NCBI RefSeq assembly: GCF_030649675.1
Contig: NZ_JAUTDR010000003.1
Coordinates: 186,001 to 250,000, forward strand
DNA: 64,000 bases
DNA from: Haliea sp. E1-2-M8
GTDB taxonomy: Bacteria > Pseudomonadota > Gammaproteobacteria > Pseudomonadales > Halieaceae
Direction: 5' to 3'
The notes below the pieces were generated by a model that saw nothing but the letters and a program-made list of their open reading frames with translations, was not told the DNA's origin and made no database searches. A program made the position numbers and the translations under genes. The stretch's first letter is position 1. Every line of letters starts with the position of its first letter. Shown in pieces: positions 29,529-39,415 of this stretch.

Positions 29529-29575
29529 GTTTCGGGTGCCCTTTTTGCCCAAAAAATCTCCGCGGAGTCGTCCAA

Positions 29576-30022
29576 ATGTTGATCCGGTCCATCACCACCA
29601 GCGACGTGGAAAGTATCTTCACGATAATGAAGTCGAACATGCAGCCGTACTACGCAGCCCGAGGCGAAGAGTGGAACAAAGACAGTATCCGGCGTTACTT
29701 TCTCGGCATGAACAGTGCCGTGGTGGAACATGAAGGGGAGATATGTGCGTTTACGTTCTACGAGTGCTCGCCAGAAAGTATCCACATTCATACCTTTCAG
29801 GTTGCACCCGTTCGTCAGAATGGAATTCTGGGAGGCAAGTTGTTCCGGTGGTACCTGGCGTTGGCAAAACAACATGGCTATTCTGAGTTAAGTTGCTGTG
29901 TATACGATTCGAACCCTGCTCTGATAATGTATCTAAAAATGGGCTTTGAGGAGCTTGGCAGGGACAACGGCACCGTCCGCTTGTCTTTGCCCGTTAACAA
30001 AGCCAGGCATGGCGACCGCTAA
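29576..30022 (+). CDS. GNAT family N-acetyltransferase
   Basis: A 148-residue acetyltransferase-fold protein. The start region MLIRSITTSDVESIFTIM is followed by the central strand IHIHTFQVAPVRQNGILGGKL, with a partial acetyl-CoA loop, and the C-terminal NPALIMYLKMGFEELG typical of GNATs. Substrate unknown. The start at 29576 has GGAG 10 bp upstream. An in-frame ATG at 29525 overlaps the ankyrin stop and would add 17 residues (CPFCPKN) unlike a GNAT start. It lies within the A+T-richer patch. Confidence 0.8.
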   Translation: MLIRSITTSDVESIFTIMKSNMQPYYAARGEEWNKDSIRRYFLGMNSAVVEHEGEICAFTFYECSPESIHIHTFQVAPVRQNGILGGKLFRWYLALAKQHGYSELSCCVYDSNPALIMYLKMGFEELGRDNGTVRLSLPVNKARHGDR

Positions 30023-30064
30023 AGTTCCTGTTGCTGGCGCCCTTGTATGGTTACGAGGTGAACC

Positions 30065-30412
30065 ATGACATCCGAGAAAATAAACTACATCGAAATGCCT
30101 GCAAGCGATCTGGAAGGCACCAAGACACTCTTTACTGATGCTTTTGGGTGGATGTTTGAAGACTACGGCCCGGATTACGCGGCCATTCTCGACGCAGGGA
30201 TTGATGGTGGATTTTTCCGTTCGGATCAGGTTTCGCGAACAGATAGCGGCAGTGCACTGGTTGTCCTTCGCAGCTTCGACCTTGAAGCATCCCTGCAAAA
30301 AGTTGTGCAAGCTGGCGGCGAAGTAGTGAAACAGATTTACAGTTTTCCTGGCGGCCGCAGATTCCACTTTACTGACCCGAGCGGAAATGAATACGCGGTA
30401 TGGTCTGAGTAA
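30065..30412 (+). CDS. VOC family (glyoxalase-like) protein
   Basis: A 115-residue protein of the vicinal oxygen chelate fold: INYIEMPASDLEGTKTLFTDAFGW at the start, then LEASLQKVVQAGGEVV and FHFTDPSGNEYAVWS at the end. Single-domain VOC proteins of this length dimerise to form a metal or ligand site; function cannot be assigned. Shine-Dalgarno GAGGTG precedes the ATG. It is third and last of the genes in the A+T-richer patch. Confidence 0.85.
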   Translation: MTSEKINYIEMPASDLEGTKTLFTDAFGWMFEDYGPDYAAILDAGIDGGFFRSDQVSRTDSGSALVVLRSFDLEASLQKVVQAGGEVVKQIYSFPGGRRFHFTDPSGNEYAVWSE

Positions 30413-30536
30413 GGCAGTCTGCCCACTAGCTACTGGGGGTCGCAAGAGCATGATCGCAAGGGTTTCAAGGAATTTTGCCTGCACGGAAGCGGAGCTCTGG
30501 CAAAAGATTGTCGAGGCCAGGTAAGTACAGGTGGGA

Positions 30537-31916
30537 CTACTCCAGCACCCGCACCCGAAAGCTCCGCCCCTTCATCTTCCCCCGTCCCAGCTTTTCCAGC
30601 GCGGTATCAACCTCGCTGCGCCGCACCGCGACGCAGGACCAGTTGTCGTACAGGGTGATCTTGCCGACCTGCTTGCCGTCGATGCCGTTGTCGCCGGTGA
30701 GAGCGCCGAGGATGTCTCCGGGGCGCAGCTTCTGTTTCTTGCCGGCGCCGATCTCCAGGCTGACCATCGGCGGTTTGTAGCCGGGGGTCTTCAGCAGACT
30801 GTGGGGGGGCAGGGGTGCGGGCACAATCGGCTGATCCAGCAGGGCTGCCAGTTGCGCCAGTTTGTGGCGCTCCTTGTCGCTGAACAGGGTGCAGGCCAGG
30901 CCGCTGCTGCCGGCGCGGCCGGTGCGGCCGATGCGGTGCACGTAGACATCCAGGTCGCGCGGAATGTGGTAGTTGATGACCGCGTCCAGGGCGTCGATGT
31001 CGAGGCCCCGGGCGGCGACGTCGGTGGCTACCAGTACGGAGATGCTTTTATTGGCGAACCGCACCAGGGTGCGGTCGCGGTCGCGCTGCTCCAGGTCGCC
31101 GTGTAGAGCCTGCACGCTGAAGCCGTGGCGGGCCAGGTCTCTGGCGACCTCGGCGCATTCGACCCTGGTGTTGCAGAACACGACCGCGGAATCCGGCCGC
31201 TGCTGCAACAGCAACAGGCGCAGGGCCGTGGTGCGCTCGCTGTCTTCCACCTGGTGAAACACCTGCGCGATGGTGCTGCTGTCGTGGGTGGATTCCACCT
31301 GCACCCGCTCAGGGGCCTGCATTACGCGCTGCGCGATCGCCTTGATGCCGGGCGGGAAGGTGGCGCTGAACAGCAGGGTCTGCCGCTCCGCTGGCAGGTA
31401 CTCGAGGATGGCGTCCAGCGAAGGCTGGAAGCCCATGTCCAGCATGCGGTCGGCCTCGTCCAGCACCAGGGTGGTTACCGTGTCCAGCTTGAGCGATCCC
31501 TTGCCCAGGTGCTCCTCGATGCGCCCCGGTGTGCCCACGATGATGTGCGCGCCGTGCTCGAGGGAGCCAATCTGTGGCCCCAGAGGCATGCCGCCGCACA
31601 GGGTCAGCACCTTGATATTGTGAATGCCACGCCCGAGGCGACGAATCTCCTTCGCCACCTGGTCCGCCAGCTCCCGGGTCGGGCACAGCACCAGTGCCTG
31701 AATGGCAAAGCGCTTTACATCCAGCTTCTGCAGCAGCCCCAGGCCGAAGGCGGCGGTCTTGCCGGAGCCGGTCTTGCCCTGGCCGATCACATCGCGCCCG
31801 GCCAGAATGGGCGGCAGGCTGCGCGCCTGGATCGGGGTCATGCTGTGGTAGTCCAGCGTGGCCAGGTTGGCCAGCAGGGCGCTGTCGAGGGCGAGATCGT
31901 TGAAAGCTGTGGTCAC
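30537..31916 (-). CDS. dbpA: ATP-dependent RNA helicase DbpA
   Basis: A 459-residue DEAD-box helicase starting at GTG (VTTAFNDLALDS), which matches the E. coli DbpA N-terminus; an upstream ATG at 31961 would add 15 non-homologous residues. It has Q-motif MTPIQARSLP, Walker A KTGSGKT, DEAD, SAT and HRIGRTGRAG. The C-terminal DbpA RNA-binding domain (GDILGALTGDNGIDGKQVGKI) directs the enzyme to 23S rRNA hairpin 92 during 50S ribosome assembly. Confidence 0.94.
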   Translation of the reverse strand: MTTAFNDLALDSALLANLATLDYHSMTPIQARSLPPILAGRDVIGQGKTGSGKTAAFGLGLLQKLDVKRFAIQALVLCPTRELADQVAKEIRRLGRGIHNIKVLTLCGGMPLGPQIGSLEHGAHIIVGTPGRIEEHLGKGSLKLDTVTTLVLDEADRMLDMGFQPSLDAILEYLPAERQTLLFSATFPPGIKAIAQRVMQAPERVQVESTHDSSTIAQVFHQVEDSERTTALRLLLLQQRPDSAVVFCNTRVECAEVARDLARHGFSVQALHGDLEQRDRDRTLVRFANKSISVLVATDVAARGLDIDALDAVINYHIPRDLDVYVHRIGRTGRAGSSGLACTLFSDKERHKLAQLAALLDQPIVPAPLPPHSLLKTPGYKPPMVSLEIGAGKKQKLRPGDILGALTGDNGIDGKQVGKITLYDNWSCVAVRRSEVDTALEKLGRGKMKGRSFRVRVLE

Positions 31917-31979
31917 GCAGTGCTCCGGGCCTATCGCCCTGTTGGCGGGGGCGCGCAGCATACCACGCCCGTGCGTTGT

Positions 31980-33143
31980 CTAGGTCGGAGTGGGGCGCCA
32001 GGAGCGATAGGGGCGCGTCCGCCCGCGCTTGCTCAGCACCAGCTGCCACAGCTGTCCCTTGCGGCTGCGGAAATACCCCGCGCAGCAGCACAGGTAGTAG
32101 CGCCACATACGGCGGAATCGCTCCTCGTAGCGGGGGGCAAGCTGTGGCCAGGCCGCATCGAAGTTGTGCAGCCAGGCCATCAGGGTGCGGTCGTAGTCTG
32201 GCCCGAAATTGTGCCAGTCTTCCAGCAGAAACAGATCCTGCGTTGCCGCGGTGATTTCCTCCGCAGACGGCAGTTTGCCGTTGGGGAAAATGTATTTCTG
32301 GATCCAGGGCTCGGTGCGCGCAGCGGTGACATGGCTACCGATGGTGTGCAGCAGGATCAGCCCCTGATCCCGCAGCAGCGGGTGCAGGATCTCGAAGTAG
32401 GTGCGGTAATTGCGCGGACCCACGTGCTCGAACATGCCTACGGAGGCGATCTTGTGGAAGCTGCCCTCGAGTTCGCGGTAATCCGCCAGCCGGATCTCCA
32501 CCGGCAGGTCCCGGCAGCGGGTCTGCGCCAGCGCCTGCTGCTCCCGGGATACGGTGATGCCGACGACTTCGGCGCCGTAGTGGCGCGCGGCCCAGGCCGC
32601 CAGACTGCCCCAGCCACAGCCGACATCCAGCAAGCGCTCGCCCGGCGCCAGCTCCAGCTTGCGACAGATCATGTCGAGCTTGTGGGCCTGGGCTTGCTCC
32701 AGATCAGCGGCCTGCTCCCAGTAGCCACAGGAGTAGGCCATCTGTGAGTCCAGCATCGCGGCAAACACATCGTTGCCGATATCGTAGTGCTGTTCCGCGA
32801 CCTGAAAGGCACGCTGCGGTGCTTGCAGGTTGACCAACCGGGCTTTGAGAATGGCGAGCGCCAGGGACCAGCGGGCGCGGCCCCGCGCCTGGCTTTCGAG
32901 GTCCGCCCGCAGCAGGCGGTGACAGAATTCGTCCGGGCGCGGGCAGTCCCACTGGCCGTCCATATAGGATTCGCCCAGCCCCAGCGACCAGCCCGAGAGC
33001 AGGCGCTGGTATACGGCCGGATCGTGGATGCGGATATCGTGGGGCGCGGAGCCGTTGACCCGGATGCCAGCTGCGGCCAGCAGGGCTTGAACCTGCGCTG
33101 CGCCGGGTGTCTCGCGGGTGGTTGCGGTCGCCATCTGATTCAC
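31980..33143 (-). CDS. cfa: Cyclopropane-fatty-acyl-phospholipid synthase (Cfa) family
   Basis: A 387-residue SAM-dependent methyltransferase. The N-terminal Cfa domain has SLGLGESYMDGQWDC; motif I is LLDVGCGWGSLAAWAA, followed by MFEHVGPRNYRTYF and the C-terminal FRRMWRYYLCCCAGYFRSRKGQLWQ. It adds a methylene bridge to unsaturated phospholipid acyl chains. The GTG at 33143 is preferred: GGAGGG lies 7 bp upstream, and length then matches E. coli Cfa. The first ATG is at 33134. It ends 63 bp before the dbpA start, same strand. Confidence 0.9.
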   Translation of the reverse strand: MNQMATATTRETPGAAQVQALLAAAGIRVNGSAPHDIRIHDPAVYQRLLSGWSLGLGESYMDGQWDCPRPDEFCHRLLRADLESQARGRARWSLALAILKARLVNLQAPQRAFQVAEQHYDIGNDVFAAMLDSQMAYSCGYWEQAADLEQAQAHKLDMICRKLELAPGERLLDVGCGWGSLAAWAARHYGAEVVGITVSREQQALAQTRCRDLPVEIRLADYRELEGSFHKIASVGMFEHVGPRNYRTYFEILHPLLRDQGLILLHTIGSHVTAARTEPWIQKYIFPNGKLPSAEEITAATQDLFLLEDWHNFGPDYDRTLMAWLHNFDAAWPQLAPRYEERFRRMWRYYLCCCAGYFRSRKGQLWQLVLSKRGRTRPYRSWRPTPT

Positions 33144-33246
33144 TGTTGTACCCTCCTGCACGGCATTGCTGGCGCAGACTGGAATGGTGACAGTATAGAC
33201 GGTGCGGACGCTGTGGGCACGCCGTCACTCAGCTGTGAGGACGGCT

Positions 33247-35388
33247 CTAGCGCCGTGCCCGGGATTTACGCGGTGCCGGGTTGCGCGGCAGCCCATTGTG
33301 CTGGGTGGCGAAGCTGGCGGTACCCGGTGGCACCCGTTCGTGGCGCTTGGCGGGCTGCCGCGGCGGCACCAGGTGCAGCTTGCCGTTGCCGATCAGGTCC
33401 GAACGGCCCATTTTCTTCAGCGCGGTGCGCAGCTCGGGCCAGTTGTCCGGGTCGTGGTAGCGCAGGAACGCCTTGTGCAGGCGGCGCTGGGACAGTTTGT
33501 GCACGGTGGGCATGGTCTCGCTGCCGCGGGTTACGCGCTTGAGCGGGTTCTTGCCGGTGTGGTACATCGCGGTAGCCGTGGCCATGGGGGAGGGATAGAA
33601 CGTCTGCACCTGGTCGGCGCGGAACTTGTTGCGCTTGAGCCACAGCGCCAGGTTCATCATGTCCTCGTCCCGGGTGCCGGGGTGGGCGGCGATGAAGTAG
33701 GGGATCAGGTACTGTTTTTTGCCGGCCTCCTTCGAGTACTTTTCGAACATGGCCTTGAAGCGGTCGTAACTGCCCATACCCGGCTTCATCATCTTCGACA
33801 GCGGGCCGTCCTCGGTATGTTCCGGGGCGATCTTCAGGTAGCCGCCGACGTGGTGCTTGACCAGTTCCTCCACATATTCCGGGGTTTCCACTGCCAGGTC
33901 GTAGCGCAGGCCGGAGGCGATCAGCACCTTCTTGACCCCGTTCACCTCGCGGGCGCGGCGGTAGAGTCCAATCAGGGGGGTCTGGTCGGTATTCAAATTT
34001 TTGCATATGCCGGGATAGACGCAGCTCAGCTTGCGACAGGCCGCCTCAATGGTCTTGCTCTTGCAGGCGACCCGCCACATGTTGGCGGTGGGGCCGCCCA
34101 GGTCCGAGATCACCCCGGTAAAGGCGGGGGAGGTGTCGCGGATACGTTCCACCTCGCGGATGATGGAGTCCTCGGAACGGTTCTGGATGATGCGGCCTTC
34201 ATGTTCGGTGATGGAGCAGAAGGTGCAGCCGCCAAAGCAGCCGCGCATGATATTGACCGAGTGGCGGATCATCTCGTAGGCGGGGATGCTGGCATCGCCG
34301 TAGCTGGAGTGGGGCAGGCGGGTGTAGGGCTGCTCGAATACCAGGTCCAGCTCATCGGTCTCCAGCGGGATGGGCGGCGGGTTCAGCCACACGTCCCGAT
34401 CGCCGTGGGCCTGCACCAGTGGCCGCGCATTGTGCGGGTTGGTTTCCTTGTGCAGGATGCGCGAGGCGTGGGCGTACAGGGCCGGGTCGTCCCGCACCTG
34501 TTCGTAGGCCGGCAGGCGGATGACCGCCGGGCCATCCTCCGCGGGTCGGTCCAGCAGGCGCACGGTGGCCACCTCGGCCTCGGCGGCACCCTCTTCGCTG
34601 CTGCTGGCGCAGGCCTCGGTGCGGGTGTCGATGTAGGGGTTGATCGGTGCTTCCACCGGGCCGATGACGTCCAGGTGGCTGGAGTCGATGACCCGGTAAT
34701 GCTCCGGCAGCCGCTTGCAAACGTAGGCGGTGCCGCGCAGGTCGCGGATCTGCTGCACCGGCTCCCCGGCGGCGAGGCGATGGGCGACGTCGACCAGGGC
34801 GCGCTCGGCGTTGCCGTAGAGCAGCAGGTCGGCGCAGGCATCCAGCAGGACCGAGCGGCGCACCTTGTCGCTCCAGTAGTCGTAGTGGGCGATGCGGCGC
34901 AGGCTGGCCTCGATGCTGCCGATGATCAGCGGCACGTCCTTGTAGGCCTCCCGCACCCGCTGGCTGTAGACGATCACCGCCCGGTCCGGGCGCTTGCCGC
35001 CGACATTGCCGGGGGTATAGGCATCGTCGCTGCGGCGTTTCTTGTCCGCGGTGTAGCGGTTGATCATCGAGTCCATGTTGCCGGCGGCGACGCCAAAGAA
35101 CAGGTTGGGCTTGCCCAGCACCTTGAAGGCGTCGGCACTGGTCCAGTCGGGCTGGGCGATGATGCCGACCCGGAAGCCCTGTGCTTCCAGGGTCCGGCCC
35201 ACCACCGCCATGCCGAAGCTGGGGTGGTCCACGTAGGCGTCGCCGGTGACAATGATCACGTCGCAGCTGTCCCAGCCCAGGGCGTCCATCTCCGCGCGCG
35301 ACATGGGCAGCTCGGGGGCCGGACCAAAGCACTCCGCCCAGTACTTGCGGTAGGAGAAGAGGTGGCGTGGCTGGGCGGTGCTGGACAT
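33247..35388 (-). CDS. YgiQ family radical SAM protein
   Basis: A 713-residue protein. The N-terminal region is cobalamin-binding-like ([23 protein letters not shown]). The radical SAM cluster motif is CFGGCTFC (CxxxCxxC), and a C-terminal basic tail rich in Pro/Arg follows. Members of the YgiQ family are conserved but without a settled reaction. It is preceded by a 68-bp gap to bioA and appears to be its own unit. Confidence 0.93.
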   Translation of the reverse strand: MSSTAQPRHLFSYRKYWAECFGPAPELPMSRAEMDALGWDSCDVIIVTGDAYVDHPSFGMAVVGRTLEAQGFRVGIIAQPDWTSADAFKVLGKPNLFFGVAAGNMDSMINRYTADKKRRSDDAYTPGNVGGKRPDRAVIVYSQRVREAYKDVPLIIGSIEASLRRIAHYDYWSDKVRRSVLLDACADLLLYGNAERALVDVAHRLAAGEPVQQIRDLRGTAYVCKRLPEHYRVIDSSHLDVIGPVEAPINPYIDTRTEACASSSEEGAAEAEVATVRLLDRPAEDGPAVIRLPAYEQVRDDPALYAHASRILHKETNPHNARPLVQAHGDRDVWLNPPPIPLETDELDLVFEQPYTRLPHSSYGDASIPAYEMIRHSVNIMRGCFGGCTFCSITEHEGRIIQNRSEDSIIREVERIRDTSPAFTGVISDLGGPTANMWRVACKSKTIEAACRKLSCVYPGICKNLNTDQTPLIGLYRRAREVNGVKKVLIASGLRYDLAVETPEYVEELVKHHVGGYLKIAPEHTEDGPLSKMMKPGMGSYDRFKAMFEKYSKEAGKKQYLIPYFIAAHPGTRDEDMMNLALWLKRNKFRADQVQTFYPSPMATATAMYHTGKNPLKRVTRGSETMPTVHKLSQRRLHKAFLRYHDPDNWPELRTALKKMGRSDLIGNGKLHLVPPRQPAKRHERVPPGTASFATQHNGLPRNPAPRKSRARR

Positions 35389-35456
35389 TACAACGGCTGC
35401 GGGGTTTTGAATGAGGGCGACATTATACGCGATTCCCGTCCCGTCTGCTGTGCCGC

Positions 35457-36761
35457 TTAGTGCGCCCCGACAGCGGCTACCGTCTCGACCATGGCGGTGG
35501 TGAGAACTTCGAGGTCGGCATCGCTCATGATGAAGGGCGGCATGCAGTAAACCAGTTTGCCGAAGGGGCGGACCCAGACCCCGCGCTCCACGAACAGGGG
35601 CTGGATCTGCTGCATATCCACGGGCTGTTCCAGCTCGATTACACCGATGGCGCCGAGGGTGCGCACATCTGCCACTCCAGGCAGCTCCCGGGCTGGCGCC
35701 AGACCCGCTTCGAGGCCCCGATTGATACGCTGTACGCAGCGCAGCCAGGGCTGCGACAGCAGCAGCTCAATGCTCGCCACCGCGGTGGCGCAGGCCAGGG
35801 GATTGCCCATGAAGGTGGGGCCGTGCATGAAGGCGCCGGCCTCGCCCTCACTGATGCCGTGGCTGACGCGGCGGTTGCAGAGCGTGGCCGCCAGGGTCAT
35901 ATAGCCTCCGGTCAGGGCCTTGCCCAGGCAGAGAATGTCGGGCTCCACCCCGGCGTGCTCCAGTGCGAACAGCTTGCCGGTACGGCCGAAGCCGGTGGCG
36001 ATTTCGTCGAAGATCAGCAGTACATCAAAGGCGTCGCAGAGGCCGCGCAACTGCACCAGGTAGTCCGCCGAGTAAAAGCGCATGCCGCCGGCGCCCTGCA
36101 CCACCGGCTCCACGATCACCGCGGCCAGCTCCCTGTGGTGGCTGACCAGCAATTCCTCCATGGCGGCCAGGGACTGTTCGTCGCAGGGCTGGCCGAAGGG
36201 CACATCCGGTGCCGGCGCGAAATACTGCCGGGCCAACGCGTCCCCGAACAGGTGGTGCATGCCGGTGACCGGATCGCACAGGGACATGGCGCCGAAGGTG
36301 TCGCCGTGGTAGCCGTTGCGCAGGGCCACCAGTTTTTGCTTGCGTGGCTGGCCCTCGGAATACCAGTACTGGATGGCCATTTTCATCGCCACTTCCACAG
36401 CCACTGAGCCCGAGTCGCTGAAGAACACCCGTTCCAGGCTGGGCGGAGTGATCTCGGTCAGGAGCTGTGCCAAACGTACCGCCGGAGCGTGAGTAAGGCC
36501 ACCGAACATGACGTGGGACATGGCCTGCAGCTGTTTCTGCACGGCCCGGTTCAGCACCGGGTGGTTGTAGCCGTGGATGGCGCACCACCAGGAGGCCATG
36601 CCATCGATCAGCTCGCGGCCGTCGGCGAGCGTGAGGCGTACGCCGTGGGCGCTGCTTACCGGGTAGACTTCCGGGGTATCCGTCGCCGAGGCATAGGGGT
36701 GCCAGATACTCGCAGCATCGCCCGCCTGCAACTGCGCCCAGCCGGGCTTGCGTGTGCTCAC
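35457..36761 (-). CDS. bioA: Adenosylmethionine--8-amino-7-oxononanoate transaminase
   Basis: A 434-residue class III aminotransferase of biotin synthesis. It converts 8-amino-7-oxononanoate to 7,8-diaminopelargonate with SAM as amino donor. Motifs: [30 protein letters not shown], and the PLP lysine in [15 protein letters not shown]. Start is GTG, overlapping the tesA stop by four bases (GTGA), so it is translationally coupled. Other bio genes are not in the window; a bioA detached from the bioBFCD cluster is common. Confidence 0.95.
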   Translation of the reverse strand: MSTRKPGWAQLQAGDAASIWHPYASATDTPEVYPVSSAHGVRLTLADGRELIDGMASWWCAIHGYNHPVLNRAVQKQLQAMSHVMFGGLTHAPAVRLAQLLTEITPPSLERVFFSDSGSVAVEVAMKMAIQYWYSEGQPRKQKLVALRNGYHGDTFGAMSLCDPVTGMHHLFGDALARQYFAPAPDVPFGQPCDEQSLAAMEELLVSHHRELAAVIVEPVVQGAGGMRFYSADYLVQLRGLCDAFDVLLIFDEIATGFGRTGKLFALEHAGVEPDILCLGKALTGGYMTLAATLCNRRVSHGISEGEAGAFMHGPTFMGNPLACATAVASIELLLSQPWLRCVQRINRGLEAGLAPARELPGVADVRTLGAIGVIELEQPVDMQQIQPLFVERGVWVRPFGKLVYCMPPFIMSDADLEVLTTAMVETVAAVGAH

Positions 36762-37426
36762 AGCAGTTCCAGCAGGCTGGGCAACAGCCTGTCGAGCAGC
36801 AGCGGCTGCGCCTCCACGGTGGGGTGGATGCCGTCCTCCTGCATCAAACTTGCGTCCGTGGCGATACCGTCGAGGATAAAGGGCAGTGCCGTGGCCCCGG
36901 TTTCCTCGGCCACCAGGGTAAAGGTGTCGCGAAAGGCCGCGGTATAACGGGCACCGTAATTCGGCGGGATTTCCATCGCCAGCAGCAGGACCTCGGCGCC
37001 GGCATCCTCGGCCAGCCGGGTCATATCCCTGAGGTTGTCGCGGATGCTGGCCGGCGGATAGCCACGCAGGCCGTCATTGCCGCCAAGCTCCAGCAGCACA
37101 ATCGTTGGCTCGTAGCGCGCGAGCAGGTCAGGCAGGCGGCGCAGGCCGCCACCGGTAGTCTCGCCGCTGATGCTGGCGTTCACCACCCGGTAGTGCGGGT
37201 GGCTCTCCTGCAGGTGCTCCTCCAGCAATGCCACCCAGCCCTGTTCCAGGGACATGCCGTAGGCGGCACTGATACTGTCCCCCAGAACCAGCAGGGTTTT
37301 GCTGTCGGCGGCGTACACCTTCCCCGGCACCGCCAGGGTCAGGGCCAGCAGCAGCGCCGACAGTGCGGTGGCGAAGCTCCGCTGAGAATGCTGGCGGAAA
37401 CCGCGCCGCAGGGCCGCAAAATTCAT
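36758..37426 (-). CDS. tesA: Arylesterase/thioesterase TesA (SGNH hydrolase)
   Basis: A 222-residue exported esterase. The signal peptide is about 1-40 (N-terminal Arg-rich, then a Leu/Ala core ending VYA). Catalytic blocks are GDSISAAYG (Ser), LGGNDGLRG (Asn) and DGIHP (Asp, His). TesA hydrolyses acyl-CoA and lipid esters in the periplasm. It overlaps the upstream amidohydrolase gene by four bases and bioA by four bases. It commonly stands divergent from ybbA-ybbP; here an extra amidohydrolase gene is placed between them. Confidence 0.93.
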   Translation of the reverse strand: MNFAALRRGFRQHSQRSFATALSALLLALTLAVPGKVYAADSKTLLVLGDSISAAYGMSLEQGWVALLEEHLQESHPHYRVVNASISGETTGGGLRRLPDLLARYEPTIVLLELGGNDGLRGYPPASIRDNLRDMTRLAEDAGAEVLLLAMEIPPNYGARYTAAFRDTFTLVAEETGATALPFILDGIATDASLMQEDGIHPTVEAQPLLLDRLLPSLLELL

Positions 37427-38748
37427 GCTTGCGGCTCCTTGTGGATCACGCCACCTTGCATTACGAAGCGTACGTTTTCCAGGGTCGCGATATCTTCCAG
37501 CGGGTTGCCGGCCACGGCGATGATATCGGCCAGAAAGCCCGGCGCCAGCTGCCCCAGTTGCTCCTCCCGGCCGAGGGCGCGGGCGGCATTCACGGTGGCG
37601 CTACGCAGGGCTTCCGCCGGGCTCATTCCAAACTGCGTCATCCGCGACAGTTGGCGCGCATTTTCGCCGTGGGGGTAGACCCCGGCGTCAGTGCCGTAAA
37701 TCATGGTGACGCCGGCCCGGTGTGCATTGCGGAAATTCTCCCGTTGCACGGTGCCGGTGGCGCGTTCCTTGTCCAGCGATTCCGGCAGGATGCCGGCGGC
37801 CTCGCCTTCACCGAGAATGTACTCGGTAACGTAGATGTCCATGGCCAGTGCCGCGCCCTGTTTCCGGGCCAGGCGGATGCCCTCTTCATCGATGAAGCTG
37901 GCGTGTTCGATGGTGTCGACCCCGGCGCGCAGGGCGTTGTTGATGCCCTCGGCGCCGTGGGCATGAGAGGCAACCCGCAGGCCGTGACTGTGAGCCTCTT
38001 CCACCAGCGCCTGGAGCTCTTCCAGGGTGTATTGTGGTGCGCCGACCTTGGTACCGCGGGAGAGGACGCCGCCCGTAGAGCAGGTCTTGATCAGGTCGGC
38101 GCCGTACTTGATGTTTTGCCGCACTTTCGCCCGCGCCGCCCAGGGGCCGTCGGCAACGCCCTCGCCGGTGTGCTGAAACTGCGCCGGCAGCAGGTTCTCG
38201 TCACTGCAGTGGCCACCGGTAATGCCAATCGGTGGCCCGGATACGAATAGCCGCGGGCCCGGAATGTCGCCGTCGGCGATGGCGTCACGCAGAGCCACGT
38301 CGGCATAGGCGTCGGCGCCCAGGTTGCGGACGCTGGTGAAGCCCGCCAGCAGGGTGCGTCGGGCATTCACTACCCCGTTGATGGTCTTGCGCTCGTCTGA
38401 CAGCGCCAGCTGGCGATAGCCGTGCTGATCGGCGCGACTGGTCAGGTGAACGTGCATGTCGATCAGGCCCGGCAGCAGGGTGTGGCCCGCCAGATGCAGG
38501 GTTTCACTGTCCTCCGGGGCTGTTATGCTGGCGCGCGGCCCGCTGGCAACGATCTTCCCGTCCACGATCAGGACGGCGGCATCCTGCACCAGTTCGCCAC
38601 TGGTGACATCGACCATGGCATCCGCACTCAGCAGCAGGCTGCGTTCGGGCGGGGTGGCGGCAGCGGCTGTGCTCGCCGCCAGGGCCAGCAGGGCCAACAA
38701 TCTGAAAGAGCGGGCTCCCCGTATTACCGCAAAGAGGAATTGCTGCAT
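37423..38748 (-). CDS. Exported amidohydrolase family protein
   Basis: A 441-residue metal-dependent hydrolase with a signal peptide (1-24, AASTAAAA). The metal-binding GLIDMHVHL is followed by carboxylated-lysine region QNIKYGADLIK, then SHAHGAEG, DTIEHASF and YGTDAGVYPHG. It resembles Xaa-Pro dipeptidase/imidazolonepropionase-like amidohydrolases; substrate unknown. The start ATG overlaps the divergent ybbA ATG (CATG at 38746-38749), and no good Shine-Dalgarno precedes it. The frame further upstream is antisense to ybbA. It is first of a coupled amidohydrolase-tesA-bioA run. Confidence 0.86.
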   Translation of the reverse strand: MQQFLFAVIRGARSFRLLALLALAASTAAAATPPERSLLLSADAMVDVTSGELVQDAAVLIVDGKIVASGPRASITAPEDSETLHLAGHTLLPGLIDMHVHLTSRADQHGYRQLALSDERKTINGVVNARRTLLAGFTSVRNLGADAYADVALRDAIADGDIPGPRLFVSGPPIGITGGHCSDENLLPAQFQHTGEGVADGPWAARAKVRQNIKYGADLIKTCSTGGVLSRGTKVGAPQYTLEELQALVEEAHSHGLRVASHAHGAEGINNALRAGVDTIEHASFIDEEGIRLARKQGAALAMDIYVTEYILGEGEAAGILPESLDKERATGTVQRENFRNAHRAGVTMIYGTDAGVYPHGENARQLSRMTQFGMSPAEALRSATVNAARALGREEQLGQLAPGFLADIIAVAGNPLEDIATLENVRFVMQGGVIHKEPQA

Positions 38749-39412
38749 GATCAAGGCTGAAAATCTCCAGAAACGTGTCCCCATGGCAGGGGGTGAGCTG
38801 GAGATACTGAAAGGGATCACTCTGGAAATCAAGTCGGGGGAATCGGTGGCGATCATCGGCGCCTCGGGCTCGGGCAAATCCACCCTGCTCGGCCTGCTGG
38901 CGGGCCTGGATGAGGCCAGCGGGGGCCGGGTGGTGATCAACGATACTGACATCAGTGCCCTCGACGAGGATCAGCGCGCCCTGTTTCGCGGCCGGGAGGT
39001 GGGTTTTGTGTTCCAGTCCTTCCAGTTGCTACCGGCATTGACCGCCCTGGAAAATGTGATGTTGCCGCTGGAGTTGCAGGGGCAGGGCGATGTGCGCAAG
39101 CAGGCCCGGCACTTCCTCGAACGGGTCGGCCTGGGGTCCCGGGTTCAGCATTACCCGCGGCAGATGTCTGGCGGCGAGCAGCAACGGGTGGCGATTGCCC
39201 GCGCCTTTGCCAACAGTCCGGCCATCCTCTTCGCCGACGAGCCTACCGGCAACCTCGACACCACCACCGGCAGCCACATTGTCGACCTGCTGTTTGAACT
39301 CAACCGTGAGCAGGGCACTACCCTGGTGCTGGTCACCCACGACCACGCGCTGGCGGCCCGCTGCCAGCACCGGTTCCGGCTCGATGCAGGCGCTCTGGTA
39401 GAGGGGGATTAG
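38747..39412 (+). CDS. ybbA: ABC transporter ATPase YbbA
   Basis: A 221-residue LolD/MacB-type ATPase. Walker A is GASGSGKST, the signature is MSGGEQQR, and Walker B is AILFADEPTGNLD. It pairs with the large FtsX-type permease encoded 3 bp downstream. YbbA-YbbP neighbour TesA in many proteobacteria, suggesting a role in moving or releasing a lipid-like molecule at the inner membrane (inference). Shine-Dalgarno GAGGA. Divergent start shared with the amidohydrolase. Confidence 0.94.
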   Translation: MIKAENLQKRVPMAGGELEILKGITLEIKSGESVAIIGASGSGKSTLLGLLAGLDEASGGRVVINDTDISALDEDQRALFRGREVGFVFQSFQLLPALTALENVMLPLELQGQGDVRKQARHFLERVGLGSRVQHYPRQMSGGEQQRVAIARAFANSPAILFADEPTGNLDTTTGSHIVDLLFELNREQGTTLVLVTHDHALAARCQHRFRLDAGALVEGD

Positions 39413-39415
39413 CCT

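Noticed and set aside
28957-30420. Mobile element or prophage remnant
   Set aside because: Composition is shifted, but no integrase, transposase, attachment repeats or phage genes are visible.
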